Position numbers and translations under genes: made by a program. The notes under the pieces were generated by a model that was given only the letters and a program-made list of their open reading frames with translations, ran no database searches and was not told where the DNA came from. DNA of 15,314 nt, from assembly GCA_903879775.1 (NCBI GenBank), contig CAIRMY010000262.1:1-15314 (forward strand). Direction: 5' to 3'. Numbering within the stretch: position 1 is the first letter of the stretch; each line of letters begins with the position of its first letter. The DNA is from an uncultured Bacteroidota bacterium (GTDB lineage Bacteria > Bacteroidota > Bacteroidia > NS11-12g > UBA955). This document shows, one piece after another, positions 1-8,247 of this stretch.

Positions 1-20
1 CTGATTTTGGCCTAAAGGAA

Positions 21-34
21 TCTGACTTGTCAGA
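21..34. promoter_or_regulatory. Short dyad upstream of the LtaS-like gene
   Basis: TCTGAC-TT-GTCAGA is a perfect 6-bp inverted repeat with a 2-base centre. It lies about 40 bases upstream of the -7 box of the first gene. The loop is too tight for an RNA hairpin, so if functional it would be a DNA-binding site. It could be chance. Apart from this dyad and the -7 box I see nothing in bases 1-87. Confidence 0.2.
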
Positions 35-74
35 AATTTACCCCCGCTGACCTTCTTTTAAGTTAACATATCGT

Positions 75-82
75 TACCTTTG
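75..82 (+). promoter_or_regulatory. Bacteroidota -7 box (TACCTTTG) of the LtaS-like gene
   Basis: TACCTTTG matches the Bacteroidota sigma-ABfr -7 consensus TAnnTTTG exactly and ends 5 bases before the ATG at 88. Transcription would start at or next to the ATG, giving a leaderless or nearly leaderless mRNA. No clear -33 TTG is visible; TTC at 53-55 has suitable spacing (19 bases) but is only a partial match. Confidence 0.6.
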
Positions 83-87
83 TGTAA

Positions 88-1968
88 ATGAAGGTGTTCG
101 GCCCATTTAATACGATTTGGAAATCCAACATTGTAAGGCAAATTTTATTTGCACTTTTCATTCTATTTATTTCTAGGTTTATTTGGTTTATCGAAAACCG
201 ATTTTGGATGCCAAACGTTGGTTTCCTTGAATTTGTCAAAGCTTTTCTCTACGGTTTTTACTTCGATCTGCCTGTTATTGCTTACCTCCTTGCCCCACTT
301 TTTTTGTGGCAATTTGTTTTCCCTACGTTTAGTCAAAATCATCAAATTGTTACCAGAGTTTTATTCCTCATTCCCAATGCCATCTGTCTCGCGCTCAATG
401 GCATTGATACCGGATTTTCAAAAATCAATGGAAAAAGAAGTGGGTTTGATTTCTTTTCCCTAGCCGGCGATGATGCCAATAACATTGCGCCCTATTTGAT
501 CGACAATATTCCGTCACTCCTGGCTCTAGCAACCGCCTTTGTCATCATCTATAAATTCACGCCAGTGAACGGAAATGCAATTTATTTATGGAAAAAGAAT
601 CGCATTTTCCGCAGTATTTTGGCCATTCCTCTCACCTTTGCCATCTGGATTTTAGCAGCCAGAGGAGGAACCCAATTAAGACCCCTCAGAAGCATCGATG
701 CCAGCAACTTCGTTGATGCCAATATCAGTCCTCTCGTTTACAGCACCCCACTCAACATTCTGAGCACCTGGAACCGAGAAGGGAAATTCTTCAAACCCGT
801 TCCTAAAGATATTGAAATGGCAGAAAAGGAAATTGGTCTTACATCTCTCGCCACAGAAAATCTTTGTCCTAACAAAAAAAACATTGTGATTCTGGTTGTT
901 GAAAGCTTGGCCCGCGACTATACAGGATTCCTCAATCAAGCACCTTATACCCCATTCCTCGATTCGCTTTCGCAACATTCCATCAATTTCACCCATTGTT
1001 TTGCAAATGGCACCAAAAGCATTGACATGGTTCCCGCCATGTTTGCAGGACTTCCAAACCTCATGGATGAGCCCTATATTCTGTCGACATACAACACCAA
1101 TAAAGTTGAAAATGCCTTTTTAAAATATCGTAAATTTGGATATTCCACTGGGTTTTTCCACGGGTCAAATAACGGCACAATGGGTTTTCAATCGTTTCTG
1201 AAACAAACAGGCATCGATCATTATTTTGGAATAGACGAATACCCAACAAAAGACAAAGATTTTGATGGAAATTGGGGCATTTGGGACGAGCCTTATTTGC
1301 ATTATTTTGCCGATTGTTTAGACACCATGCGAAAGCCATTTTTCAATGCACTTTTCACATTGTCGTCGCACCACCCTTACGAAATCCCTCAAAAATACGA
1401 AAAGGCACTGCCGTTTCATGAGAAGACAATACAAAGATCCATTGGCTACACCGACATTGCATTGCGAAAGTTTTTTGCGTATGCGGCCACTAAAAGTTGG
1501 TTTAAAAACACAGTTTTTGTGATCACCGGTGATCACACGAGCCATGGTGTTTTGGAATATTTTTACTGTCCTTCGGGCCGATATGAAGTTCCTTTCCTGG
1601 TTTACAATTCAGGAAATGTCCCTCAAAAAATCTCTAAATCCACCTCTCAATGCGATATTTTGCCAACGCTTTCTGGCATTATGGGCAACAAAATTAACTA
1701 TGCTGGTTTGGGTAGAAATGCGGTTGACAGCACTTATGAGGGATATTCGATGCACTACGACAAAGGATTGTACTACATGATTCAATATCCGTTTGCAATG
1801 GGCATGAATGAATTTGGCGAAGTGAAGGTATTTCAGAAGCAAATTAGAAATTACCCAAAGCCTACAAAATTAGAACACAATGGATTGACATATAACAAGA
1901 TGAAGTCAACATTGACAGCATATTTATCGGTGTTTACAGATCGCTTAAAATCCAATAAATGGAGATAG
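88..1968 (+). CDS. LTA synthase-like membrane sulfatase-fold phosphotransferase/hydrolase
   Basis: A 626-residue membrane protein with the layout of the LtaS/OpgB group of the alkaline phosphatase superfamily. About five hydrophobic helices lie in the first 190 residues (near 15-34, 50-80, 88-105, 138-153 and 173-190). An extracytoplasmic sulfatase-fold domain runs from about residue 260. Metal and active-site positions are readable by analogy with S. aureus LtaS: Glu272 in the VVES segment, the nucleophile position Ser311 in the TKSID segment (Thr in LtaS), His358 in FHGS, and Asp482-His483 in TGDH. LtaS-family enzymes move or cleave phosphoglycerol or related groups outside the membrane. 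Bacteroidota are not known for lipoteichoic acid, so the substrate is unknown, perhaps a lipid- or glycan-linked phosphate ester. The ATG at 88 directly follows a -7 box. The next gene begins 22 bases downstream with its own box. The family call is firm; the substrate is not. Confidence 0.85.
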   Translation: MKVFGPFNTIWKSNIVRQILFALFILFISRFIWFIENRFWMPNVGFLEFVKAFLYGFYFDLPVIAYLLAPLFLWQFVFPTFSQNHQIVTRVLFLIPNAICLALNGIDTGFSKINGKRSGFDFFSLAGDDANNIAPYLIDNIPSLLALATAFVIIYKFTPVNGNAIYLWKKNRIFRSILAIPLTFAIWILAARGGTQLRPLRSIDASNFVDANISPLVYSTPLNILSTWNREGKFFKPVPKDIEMAEKEIGLTSLATENLCPNKKNIVILVVESLARDYTGFLNQAPYTPFLDSLSQHSINFTHCFANGTKSIDMVPAMFAGLPNLMDEPYILSTYNTNKVENAFLKYRKFGYSTGFFHGSNNGTMGFQSFLKQTGIDHYFGIDEYPTKDKDFDGNWGIWDEPYLHYFADCLDTMRKPFFNALFTLSSHHPYEIPQKYEKALPFHEKTIQRSIGYTDIALRKFFAYAATKSWFKNTVFVITGDHTSHGVLEYFYCPSGRYEVPFLVYNSGNVPQKISKSTSQCDILPTLSGIMGNKINYAGLGRNAVDSTYEGYSMHYDKGLYYMIQYPFAMGMNEFGEVKVFQKQIRNYPKPTKLEHNGLTYNKMKSTLTAYLSVFTDRLKSNKWR

Positions 1969-1977
1969 AATTTTGCG

Positions 1978-1985
1978 TATCTTTG
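1978..1985 (+). promoter_or_regulatory. Bacteroidota -7 box (TATCTTTG) of the E1 gene
   Basis: TATCTTTG is a perfect TAnnTTTG match ending 5 bases before the ATG at 1991, the same spacing as in the gene upstream. It lies inside the longer open frame that begins with TTG at 1973. This argues that the true start is 1991 and that the mRNA is essentially leaderless. No clear TTG -33 element is seen in the end of the preceding gene. Confidence 0.6.
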
Positions 1986-1990
1986 CACCA

Positions 1991-4399
1991 ATGCAACAGG
2001 TATTAAAAAAACCAGAAGAACTCAGCAAAGAAGCATTTATTGATCAAGTTCTCGACGACTATCGCATTGCCTTTGAAAGCCGTCAGGCTTCACTTTTAGG
2101 TAGAAAAGAAGTTTTAACCGGAAAAGCTAAATTTGGAATCTTTGGTGATGGTAAAGAAGTTGCCCAATTGGCGATGGCCAAAGTTTTTGAAAAAGGCGAT
2201 TGGAGAAGTGGCTATTACCGCGACCAAACATTTATGTTTGCGAAGGGATTGTCGGACGTTCAAAAATTCTTCGCCCAACTTTACGCCGATCCTTCTGTAG
2301 AAAAAGAACCTGCAAGTGGTGGCCGTAGCATGAATGGCCATTTTGCAACCCGTTTGCTCGACGAGCAAGGAAATTGGTTGAGCCAAAATGATCGTTTCAA
2401 TGTGAGTGCCGATATTTCGCCAACTGCTGGCCAAATGCCTCGTTTGTTGGGACTTGCGGTTGCCTCTAAGTTGTATCGTGAAAACAAAGATTTGCATCAG
2501 TATACCAATTTTTCCAACAAAGGAAATGAAATTGCCTTTGGAACCATTGGCAATGCGTCTACTTCTGAGGGAATTTTCTGGGAAGTGATTAATGCTGCAA
2601 ATGTAATGCAAGTGCCAATGCTTATGAGCGTTTGGGATGATGGCTATGGAATTTCAGTACCCGCAAAATACCAAACTGCAAAAGAAAATATTTCTGCCAT
2701 TTTAAACGGTTTTAAAACCGATAACAACGGTGTGGGAATGGAAATTTTCACTGCTAGAGGTTGGAATTACGCCGAACTTTGCAATACCTATAAACAAGCC
2801 GCCGACGTTTGTCGCGAAAAACATACCCCTGTACTTGTGCATGTAACTGAGGTGACTCAGCCGCAAGGACATTCAACCAGCGGATCGCATGAGCGTTACA
2901 AAACCAAAGAACGTTTGCAATGGGAAATCGATTTCGATTGCATTGCTCAAATGCGCAAATGGATTGTTGAAAGTGGTTTTAGCACTGAAGCAAGTCTCGA
3001 CGAACTCGAAAAAAACGCAACAGAAGCTGTAAGATTGTCTCAAAAGGCAGCATGGACCGATTTTGCTTCCTCTATTAAATCAGAAGTTGCTGAATTTGTT
3101 GCTGTGTTAAATCATGCCATTGCCGCAGGCTTGTCTGCTCCAATAGTTGCAGAATCTGCAAAAAATATTCAAGAAATTAAAGATCCAATTCGTAAAGATA
3201 TTGGAAATGCTTTGCATAAATGTTTGCGTGAAACGGTAAAATTTAGTGCCGATTTGCGTAAACCATTGTTAGACTATTTGGTTCAATTTAATGAACTCAA
3301 CGGCGCCCGTTACAGCTCTCACTTAACCAGTGAAAGTAGCTCAAATGTGTTGAATGTAACCGAAGTGCCTGCACAGTTTAACGATGAAGTTGTTGACGGT
3401 TACCAAGTTGTGAGGGCTTGTTTTGAAGCCAATATGGACAGAGATCCACGCATTTTTGCCTTCGGTGAAGACGTTGGTAAAATTGGTGATGTGAACCAAG
3501 GTTTCTCTGGACTTCAAGAAAAATTTGGTGAACTCCGTGTAACAGATAAAGGAATTAGAGAATGGAGTATTTTGGGTGAAGGAATTGGTGCTGCAATGCG
3601 CGGACTTAGACCGATTGCCGAAATTCAATATTTAGATTACCTGTTGTATGCGTTAGAACCAATGAGTGACGATTTGGCAACCTTGCAATATAGAACCAAA
3701 GGTGGTCAAAAATCTCCGGTGATTGTGCGTACTCGCGGTCATCGTTTGGAAGGAATTTGGCATAGTGGATCCCCCATGGGAATGATTATCAATTCGATAA
3801 GAGGCATGCATGTTTGTGTTCCACGCAACATGACACAAGCCGCCGGCATGTACAATACCTTGTTGCGTTCAGATGAACCAGCTTTGGTTGTTGAATGTTT
3901 GAACGGATACAGAATCAAAGAAAAAATGCCGACCAATATTGCAGACTTTACCGTTCCTTTTGGCAAACCAGATGTGCTAAGATTTGGTGAAGATGTAACT
4001 TTGGTGACGTATGGATCTTGCTGTAGAATTGCCGCCGACGCTTGCGATATGCTTGCCGAAGTAGGTATTCGCGTTGAATTAATTGACGTGCAAACATTGT
4101 TGCCATTCGATATCAACCACAGCATTGTTGAAAGTGTGAAAAATACGAACCGTGTTGTTTTCTTAGATGAAGATGTTCCAGGCGGAGCTTCAGCATTCAT
4201 GATGCAACAAGTTTTAGAAAATCAAGAAGCTTATAAATATTTAGATAGCAAACCGTTAACAATTACCGCTAAGGCGCATAGAGCTGCTTACGGTAGTGAT
4301 GGTGACTATTTTTCTAAACCAAGTGCCGATGAAGTATTTGCCTCTGTGTATCAATTGATGCATGAATCAAATCCTACAAAATGGCCTGCCCTATTTTAA
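1991..4399 (+). CDS. Fused alpha/beta 2-oxoacid dehydrogenase E1 (branched-chain type)
   Basis: An 802-residue thiamine-diphosphate enzyme with E1 alpha (about residues 20-330) and E1 beta (about 460-802) in one chain, joined by a mostly helical linker. E1 decarboxylates a 2-oxoacid and passes the acyl group to the lipoyl E2 of a cytoplasmic dehydrogenase complex. The alpha half has the STSEG and DGYGIS parts of the ThDP/Mg motif. The beta half has FGEDVG (near residue 493), an HSGSP segment and the usual C-terminal transketolase-like domain. In the Mg motif the usual Asp/Glu of GDG/GEG is Asn188, and the usual Asn 29 residues later is Asp217. The ATG at 1991 is chosen over the TTG at 1973 because a -7 box occupies 1978-1985. 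metH follows after 6 bases, so the two are probably co-transcribed. No E2 or E3 gene is in the window. Branched-chain rather than pyruvate specificity is inferred from overall resemblance only. Confidence 0.85.
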   Translation: MQQVLKKPEELSKEAFIDQVLDDYRIAFESRQASLLGRKEVLTGKAKFGIFGDGKEVAQLAMAKVFEKGDWRSGYYRDQTFMFAKGLSDVQKFFAQLYADPSVEKEPASGGRSMNGHFATRLLDEQGNWLSQNDRFNVSADISPTAGQMPRLLGLAVASKLYRENKDLHQYTNFSNKGNEIAFGTIGNASTSEGIFWEVINAANVMQVPMLMSVWDDGYGISVPAKYQTAKENISAILNGFKTDNNGVGMEIFTARGWNYAELCNTYKQAADVCREKHTPVLVHVTEVTQPQGHSTSGSHERYKTKERLQWEIDFDCIAQMRKWIVESGFSTEASLDELEKNATEAVRLSQKAAWTDFASSIKSEVAEFVAVLNHAIAAGLSAPIVAESAKNIQEIKDPIRKDIGNALHKCLRETVKFSADLRKPLLDYLVQFNELNGARYSSHLTSESSSNVLNVTEVPAQFNDEVVDGYQVVRACFEANMDRDPRIFAFGEDVGKIGDVNQGFSGLQEKFGELRVTDKGIREWSILGEGIGAAMRGLRPIAEIQYLDYLLYALEPMSDDLATLQYRTKGGQKSPVIVRTRGHRLEGIWHSGSPMGMIINSIRGMHVCVPRNMTQAAGMYNTLLRSDEPALVVECLNGYRIKEKMPTNIADFTVPFGKPDVLRFGEDVTLVTYGSCCRIAADACDMLAEVGIRVELIDVQTLLPFDINHSIVESVKNTNRVVFLDEDVPGGASAFMMQQVLENQEAYKYLDSKPLTITAKAHRAAYGSDGDYFSKPSADEVFASVYQLMHESNPTKWPALF

Positions 4400-4405
4400 A
4401 ATCAA

Positions 4406-7075
4406 GTGTCAAAACCTGTTATTCATCCATATCTAAGATTAAGTGGTCTTGAACCATTTACATTAACTCCCGACATTAACTTTGTAAATATTGGCGAAAG
4501 AACCAATGTTACGGGTAGTAAAAAGTTTGCCAAACTCATTTTAAATGGCGATTACAATGCGGGTTTAGATATTGCGCGTCAACAAGTTGAAAATGGCGCT
4601 CAAATTATTGACATTAATATGGATGAAGGAATGTTAGATGGCGTACAAGCCATGACAACATTCGTGAATTTAGTTGCAGCAGAACCCGATATCTCTCGTG
4701 TGCCTATTATGATTGATAGTAGCAAGTGGGATGTGATTGTAGCGGGACTTAAATGCTTGCAGGGAAAAGGAATTGTCAATTCAATATCCCTCAAAGATGG
4801 TGAAGAAGCATTTCTGAAAAAAGCCAAGTTGGTGAAACGATATGGTGCTGCCGTTGTGGTGATGGCTTTCGATGAAACCGGACAAGCCGACTCATTTGAA
4901 CGCAAAATTTCGGTGTGTAAACGCAGCTATGATTTATTGGTAAATCAAGCCAATTTTAATCAAAACGATATCATTTTCGACCCGAATATTTTAACGGTTG
5001 CAACTGGTATTGATGAACATAACAATTATGCAGTTGACTTTATCAATGCAACCCGTTGGATCAAAGAAAATCTTCCTGGTGCGAAAGTTAGCGGTGGTAT
5101 TTCTAACATTTCTTTTTCTTTTAGAGGGAATGATCCTGTAAGAGAAGCCATGCATTCTGCGTTCCTTTATCATGCCATCAAAGCTGGTTTGGATATGGGC
5201 ATTGTGAATGCTGGAATGATTGAGGTGTATGAAGAAATTCCAAAAGATCTTCTTGAACGCGTTGAAGATGTATTGCTGAACAGAAGAGACGATAGCACTG
5301 AACGTTTGGTGAATTTTGCAGAAACGGTTAAAGGTAAAAAAGTTGAAAAAGTTGAAGAACAAGAATGGCGCAGTCATTCTGTTGAAGAACGATTGAAACA
5401 TAGCTTGGTTAAAGGAATCACTGAATTTATTGACCAAGACACACAAGAAGCTTTAGATCTTTTAAATGACCCTTTGGGAGTCATTGAAGGTCCATTGATG
5501 GCAGGGATGAATTATGTGGGAGATTTATTTGGCGCAGGGAAAATGTTTTTACCCCAAGTGGTGAAATCGGCCCGTGTGATGAAAAAGTCTGTGGCATATT
5601 TGCAGCCCTTCCTTGAAGCTCAAAAACTGAACAATCCGAATGCCAGGGCGCAAGGTAAAATTTTGCTCGCCACTGTAAAAGGTGACGTTCACGACATTGG
5701 AAAGAACATTGTTGGGGTTGTGCTTGCATGTAACAATTACGATATTGAAGACATGGGAGTGATGGTACCAGCCGATAAAATTTTAGCGCGTGCCAAAGAA
5801 TGGGGTGCCGATATCATTGGTTTGAGTGGTTTAATTACACCAAGTTTAGATGAAATGGTGCACGTGGCTTCCGAAATGAAACGTTTGGGAATGACACAAC
5901 CATTGCTCATTGGTGGAGCAACCACCTCTAGGGTTCACACCGCGGTAAAAATCGCTCCGCAAACGCAATATCCTGTCATTCACGTTCTCGATGCAAGTAG
6001 ATCAGTCCCTGTTGCCGGTCAATTGCTAAGTCCTGATACCTATCATATTTTCTCTGATAAATTACGTCAGGAATATACCGAATTGGCTGAAAATCATGCA
6101 AAACGTCAGTTGATTAAAGATATCCTACCGTATTCTGAAGCCTTGAAAAATCAACTTCCTCACAATGGGGTTGTTGTGAAACCAAACCAAATTGGATTTT
6201 TTCAATTGACAGATATTGACGTTGCAACATTAAGAAAAACAATTGATTGGACACCATTTTTCCAAACTTGGGAATTGGCCGGTCGATATCCAGATATTTT
6301 AACCGATTCTGTGGTAGGCGATGAAGCAATCAAATTGTTCCATGATGCAAATGAAATGCTGAACGATTGGGAAAAGGACGGTACCATAAAATGCGAAGCA
6401 ACTTATTTTATTTTACCTGTGAAACGCAACAACGACGATGTTGAAGTGTTGAACCCAGAACAAACTGAATCTATTGCGAAATTCCATTTCTTGAGGCAGC
6501 AACGTAAAATGTCGGCGGGTGTACCTAATTTGTCACTTTCCGATTTCTTATCGCCAAGTGAAACTGATTACATGGGTGGATTTGCGGTGACTGCCGGTCT
6601 TAACTTAGAACCGATTGTAAAAGCTTTTGAAGCAAATCTCGACGATTATAATAGCATCATGGCAAAAGCCATGGCAGATAGATTGGCTGAAAGTTTGGCT
6701 GAATATTTACATGCCAAAATCAGACAGGAATATTGGGGTTATGCAAAAACAGAGTCGCTCTCAAATGACGATCTAATTCGTGAGAATTATCAAGGAATTA
6801 GGCCTGCGCCAGGCTACCCAGCTTGTCCGGATCACACTGAAAAATCAACCTTGTTCAATTTGATATCTGCTCATTTCCCAATTCAAATATCCCTCACTGA
6901 AAGCATGGCCATGATGCCAGCAGCCAGCGTAAGTGGATTTTATTTTGCAAATGAAGAATCGAAGTACTTTGCGGTTGGTAAACTTGGAAAAGACCAAGTT
7001 GAAAACTACGCTGAACGCAAAGGAATGACAGTGAAAGAAATTGAGCGTTGGTTAAGTCCTGTTTTAGGATATTAA
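4406..7075 (+). CDS. metH: Cobalamin-dependent methionine synthase, large part without homocysteine domain
   Basis: An 889-residue protein equivalent to the C-terminal three quarters of E. coli MetH (about 1,227 residues). It starts with the methyltetrahydrofolate (pterin-binding) domain, with the VNIGERTNVTGS segment near residue 27. The helical cap lies at about 315-410 and the B12 Rossmann domain at about 415-560. Visible B12 motifs are DxHxxG at Asp427-His429-Gly432, Ser474/Thr478, and GGATTS. The reactivation domain carries RPAPGYPACPDH from Arg799. Spacing matches E. coli His759, Ser804, Thr808 and Arg1134 with an offset of 330-335. The deletion is therefore exactly the homocysteine-binding domain. 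Split MetH is known in Bacteroidota, with a separate small homocysteine S-methyltransferase gene; none is in this window. The start is GTG at 4406, 6 bases after the E1 stop, with no -7 box of its own. The protein should transfer methyl from methyl-THF via cobalamin together with the missing partner. Confidence 0.92.
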   Translation: MSKPVIHPYLRLSGLEPFTLTPDINFVNIGERTNVTGSKKFAKLILNGDYNAGLDIARQQVENGAQIIDINMDEGMLDGVQAMTTFVNLVAAEPDISRVPIMIDSSKWDVIVAGLKCLQGKGIVNSISLKDGEEAFLKKAKLVKRYGAAVVVMAFDETGQADSFERKISVCKRSYDLLVNQANFNQNDIIFDPNILTVATGIDEHNNYAVDFINATRWIKENLPGAKVSGGISNISFSFRGNDPVREAMHSAFLYHAIKAGLDMGIVNAGMIEVYEEIPKDLLERVEDVLLNRRDDSTERLVNFAETVKGKKVEKVEEQEWRSHSVEERLKHSLVKGITEFIDQDTQEALDLLNDPLGVIEGPLMAGMNYVGDLFGAGKMFLPQVVKSARVMKKSVAYLQPFLEAQKLNNPNARAQGKILLATVKGDVHDIGKNIVGVVLACNNYDIEDMGVMVPADKILARAKEWGADIIGLSGLITPSLDEMVHVASEMKRLGMTQPLLIGGATTSRVHTAVKIAPQTQYPVIHVLDASRSVPVAGQLLSPDTYHIFSDKLRQEYTELAENHAKRQLIKDILPYSEALKNQLPHNGVVVKPNQIGFFQLTDIDVATLRKTIDWTPFFQTWELAGRYPDILTDSVVGDEAIKLFHDANEMLNDWEKDGTIKCEATYFILPVKRNNDDVEVLNPEQTESIAKFHFLRQQRKMSAGVPNLSLSDFLSPSETDYMGGFAVTAGLNLEPIVKAFEANLDDYNSIMAKAMADRLAESLAEYLHAKIRQEYWGYAKTESLSNDDLIRENYQGIRPAPGYPACPDHTEKSTLFNLISAHFPIQISLTESMAMMPAASVSGFYFANEESKYFAVGKLGKDQVENYAERKGMTVKEIERWLSPVLGY

Positions 7076-7078
7076 CAC

Positions 7079-7096
7079 TTAAAAATTACTTTTTAA
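7079..7096. terminator. Possible weak AT-only hairpin between convergent genes
   Basis: TTAAAAA and TTTTTAA form a 7-bp inverted repeat around TTAC. It spans the 10-base gap between metH and the convergent di-heme gene and includes the latter's stop. With no G or C in the stem it would be weak, but it is the only terminator-like structure there. Confidence 0.25.
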
Positions 7097-8237
7097 ACGG
7101 ATTGCTATAAGCAGGATTTGTAAGGAATTTATTGTCGGTCATCGACAGTAAATAAGCTTTCAAATCGGCTTTCTGTTGTGCAGATAAGTTCAAGTGGATT
7201 CCACCATGATCCATCAAAGGATGCAAATTAGGGGAATTGAAATTGACATTGTCACTATAGTGGTCAATGACTTCATCTAAAGTTTTGAAACGCCCATCGT
7301 GCATGTAAGGAGCAGACTTCTCAATATTTAACAATGACGGGGTTTTGAAAACACCAAGGCTGGTAGATTTGTTATCAATAGCCGCTAACCCTTTATCGGT
7401 ATGAACAACATCCAAACCATTGTTAGCAAAACCGCCCATATTCAAATTTTGTTGTTGCGCCAATTCACCACCGTGGCAATGGAAACAATCGGCACCATTT
7501 GTAACTCCATTATTAAAATTTACCAAGCCATTAAACAAGAATGCACCTCGCAGCTCAGAACTCGAAAGTAGCTGGATACTGTCGCCCGGAAAAAACCGAT
7601 TGAAGCGCGATTGATAACTAACCATGGTTAACATAAATTGCTCCAACGCCTTAGACATATCAACAACATTTGGAGCATGTCCAAAAGCTTTGTTAAAATA
7701 TTCCTTATAACGGGCAATATTCTTAAGCTTGCCCTCTAGCCTAGGCAATGTCATTGCCATTTCATTATGCGCTTGGATTGGTTCGAAGACCAGATCGCGT
7801 AAATTATTGACTCTAAGATCCCAAAAGAATTTTTTACTGTAAGCCATGTTGAAGAGCGATGGCGTATTTCTGTGTGTTTTAAGCCCAAATGCACCAGAAG
7901 AAACTGGAACCGGATCGCTAAAAGCAAATTCTTGTTTATGGCAAGATCCGCAACTTATTGAGCTATCGTAAGATAAAACTGGATCGAAAAACAGCATTCT
8001 TCCCAAATAAACACCTTCTACAGTTAAAGGATTGTCGGAAGGCAAGGCAGGAATTCCAAATTCCCTAGGAAATACATCAGATGCTAAAATCGGGGTTGGC
8101 ACATAAGTTGAAGTGCTATTTTTTGAAGCATCGTCTTCTTTTCTACAAGAAGTAAATGTAACTAAAATCAATACAACAAAAAGCCAATTAGCTTTGGCAA
8201 ATACCTGAATCTGCTGATGATTGATTGAAAACTTCAA
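7086..8237 (-). CDS. MbnH/MauG-like di-heme cytochrome c peroxidase-family lipoprotein
   Basis: A 383-residue protein of the bacterial di-heme peroxidase/MauG superfamily. It has two c-heme sites, CGSCH at Cys96-His100 and CFHCH at Cys251-His255, and a PYMHDGRF segment with Met312, a candidate distal ligand of the second heme. A long hydrophobic signal ends in FTSC with Cys31, so lipidation is likely. Acidic residues follow (RKEDD), resembling signals that send Bacteroidota lipoproteins to the cell surface. The gene lies 10 bases after an MbnP-family gene. In known MbnH-MbnP pairs the di-heme enzyme oxidises a tryptophan of MbnP to kynurenine to create a Cu(I) site, and that role is inferred here. 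A plain H2O2-reducing peroxidase is the alternative. The start is TTG at 8237: an in-frame TAG lies just upstream and no ATG precedes the signal peptide. Confidence 0.85.
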   Translation of the reverse strand: MKFSINHQQIQVFAKANWLFVVLILVTFTSCRKEDDASKNSTSTYVPTPILASDVFPREFGIPALPSDNPLTVEGVYLGRMLFFDPVLSYDSSISCGSCHKQEFAFSDPVPVSSGAFGLKTHRNTPSLFNMAYSKKFFWDLRVNNLRDLVFEPIQAHNEMAMTLPRLEGKLKNIARYKEYFNKAFGHAPNVVDMSKALEQFMLTMVSYQSRFNRFFPGDSIQLLSSSELRGAFLFNGLVNFNNGVTNGADCFHCHGGELAQQQNLNMGGFANNGLDVVHTDKGLAAIDNKSTSLGVFKTPSLLNIEKSAPYMHDGRFKTLDEVIDHYSDNVNFNSPNLHPLMDHGGIHLNLSAQQKADLKAYLLSMTDNKFLTNPAYSNPFKK

Positions 8238-8247
8238 AGAAATAAAT

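Noticed and set aside
1973..1990. TTG start that would lengthen the E1 protein by six residues
   Set aside because: These codons contain a perfect -7 promoter box and translate to MRIFAP; the ATG at 1991 follows at the same spacing as in the upstream gene.
2114..2611. 165-codon open frame antisense to the E1 gene
   Set aside because: It lies wholly inside a well-supported gene, has no recognisable domain, and reads as a low-complexity shadow of the coding strand.
3739..4200. 153-codon open frame antisense to the E1 beta region
   Set aside because: It is fully overlapped by conserved E1 beta coding sequence and has no motif or signal of its own.
4406..7075. metH as a truncated pseudogene
   Set aside because: The frame is intact, all remaining domains and cofactor residues are present, and the boundary falls exactly between domains, as in known split MetH proteins.
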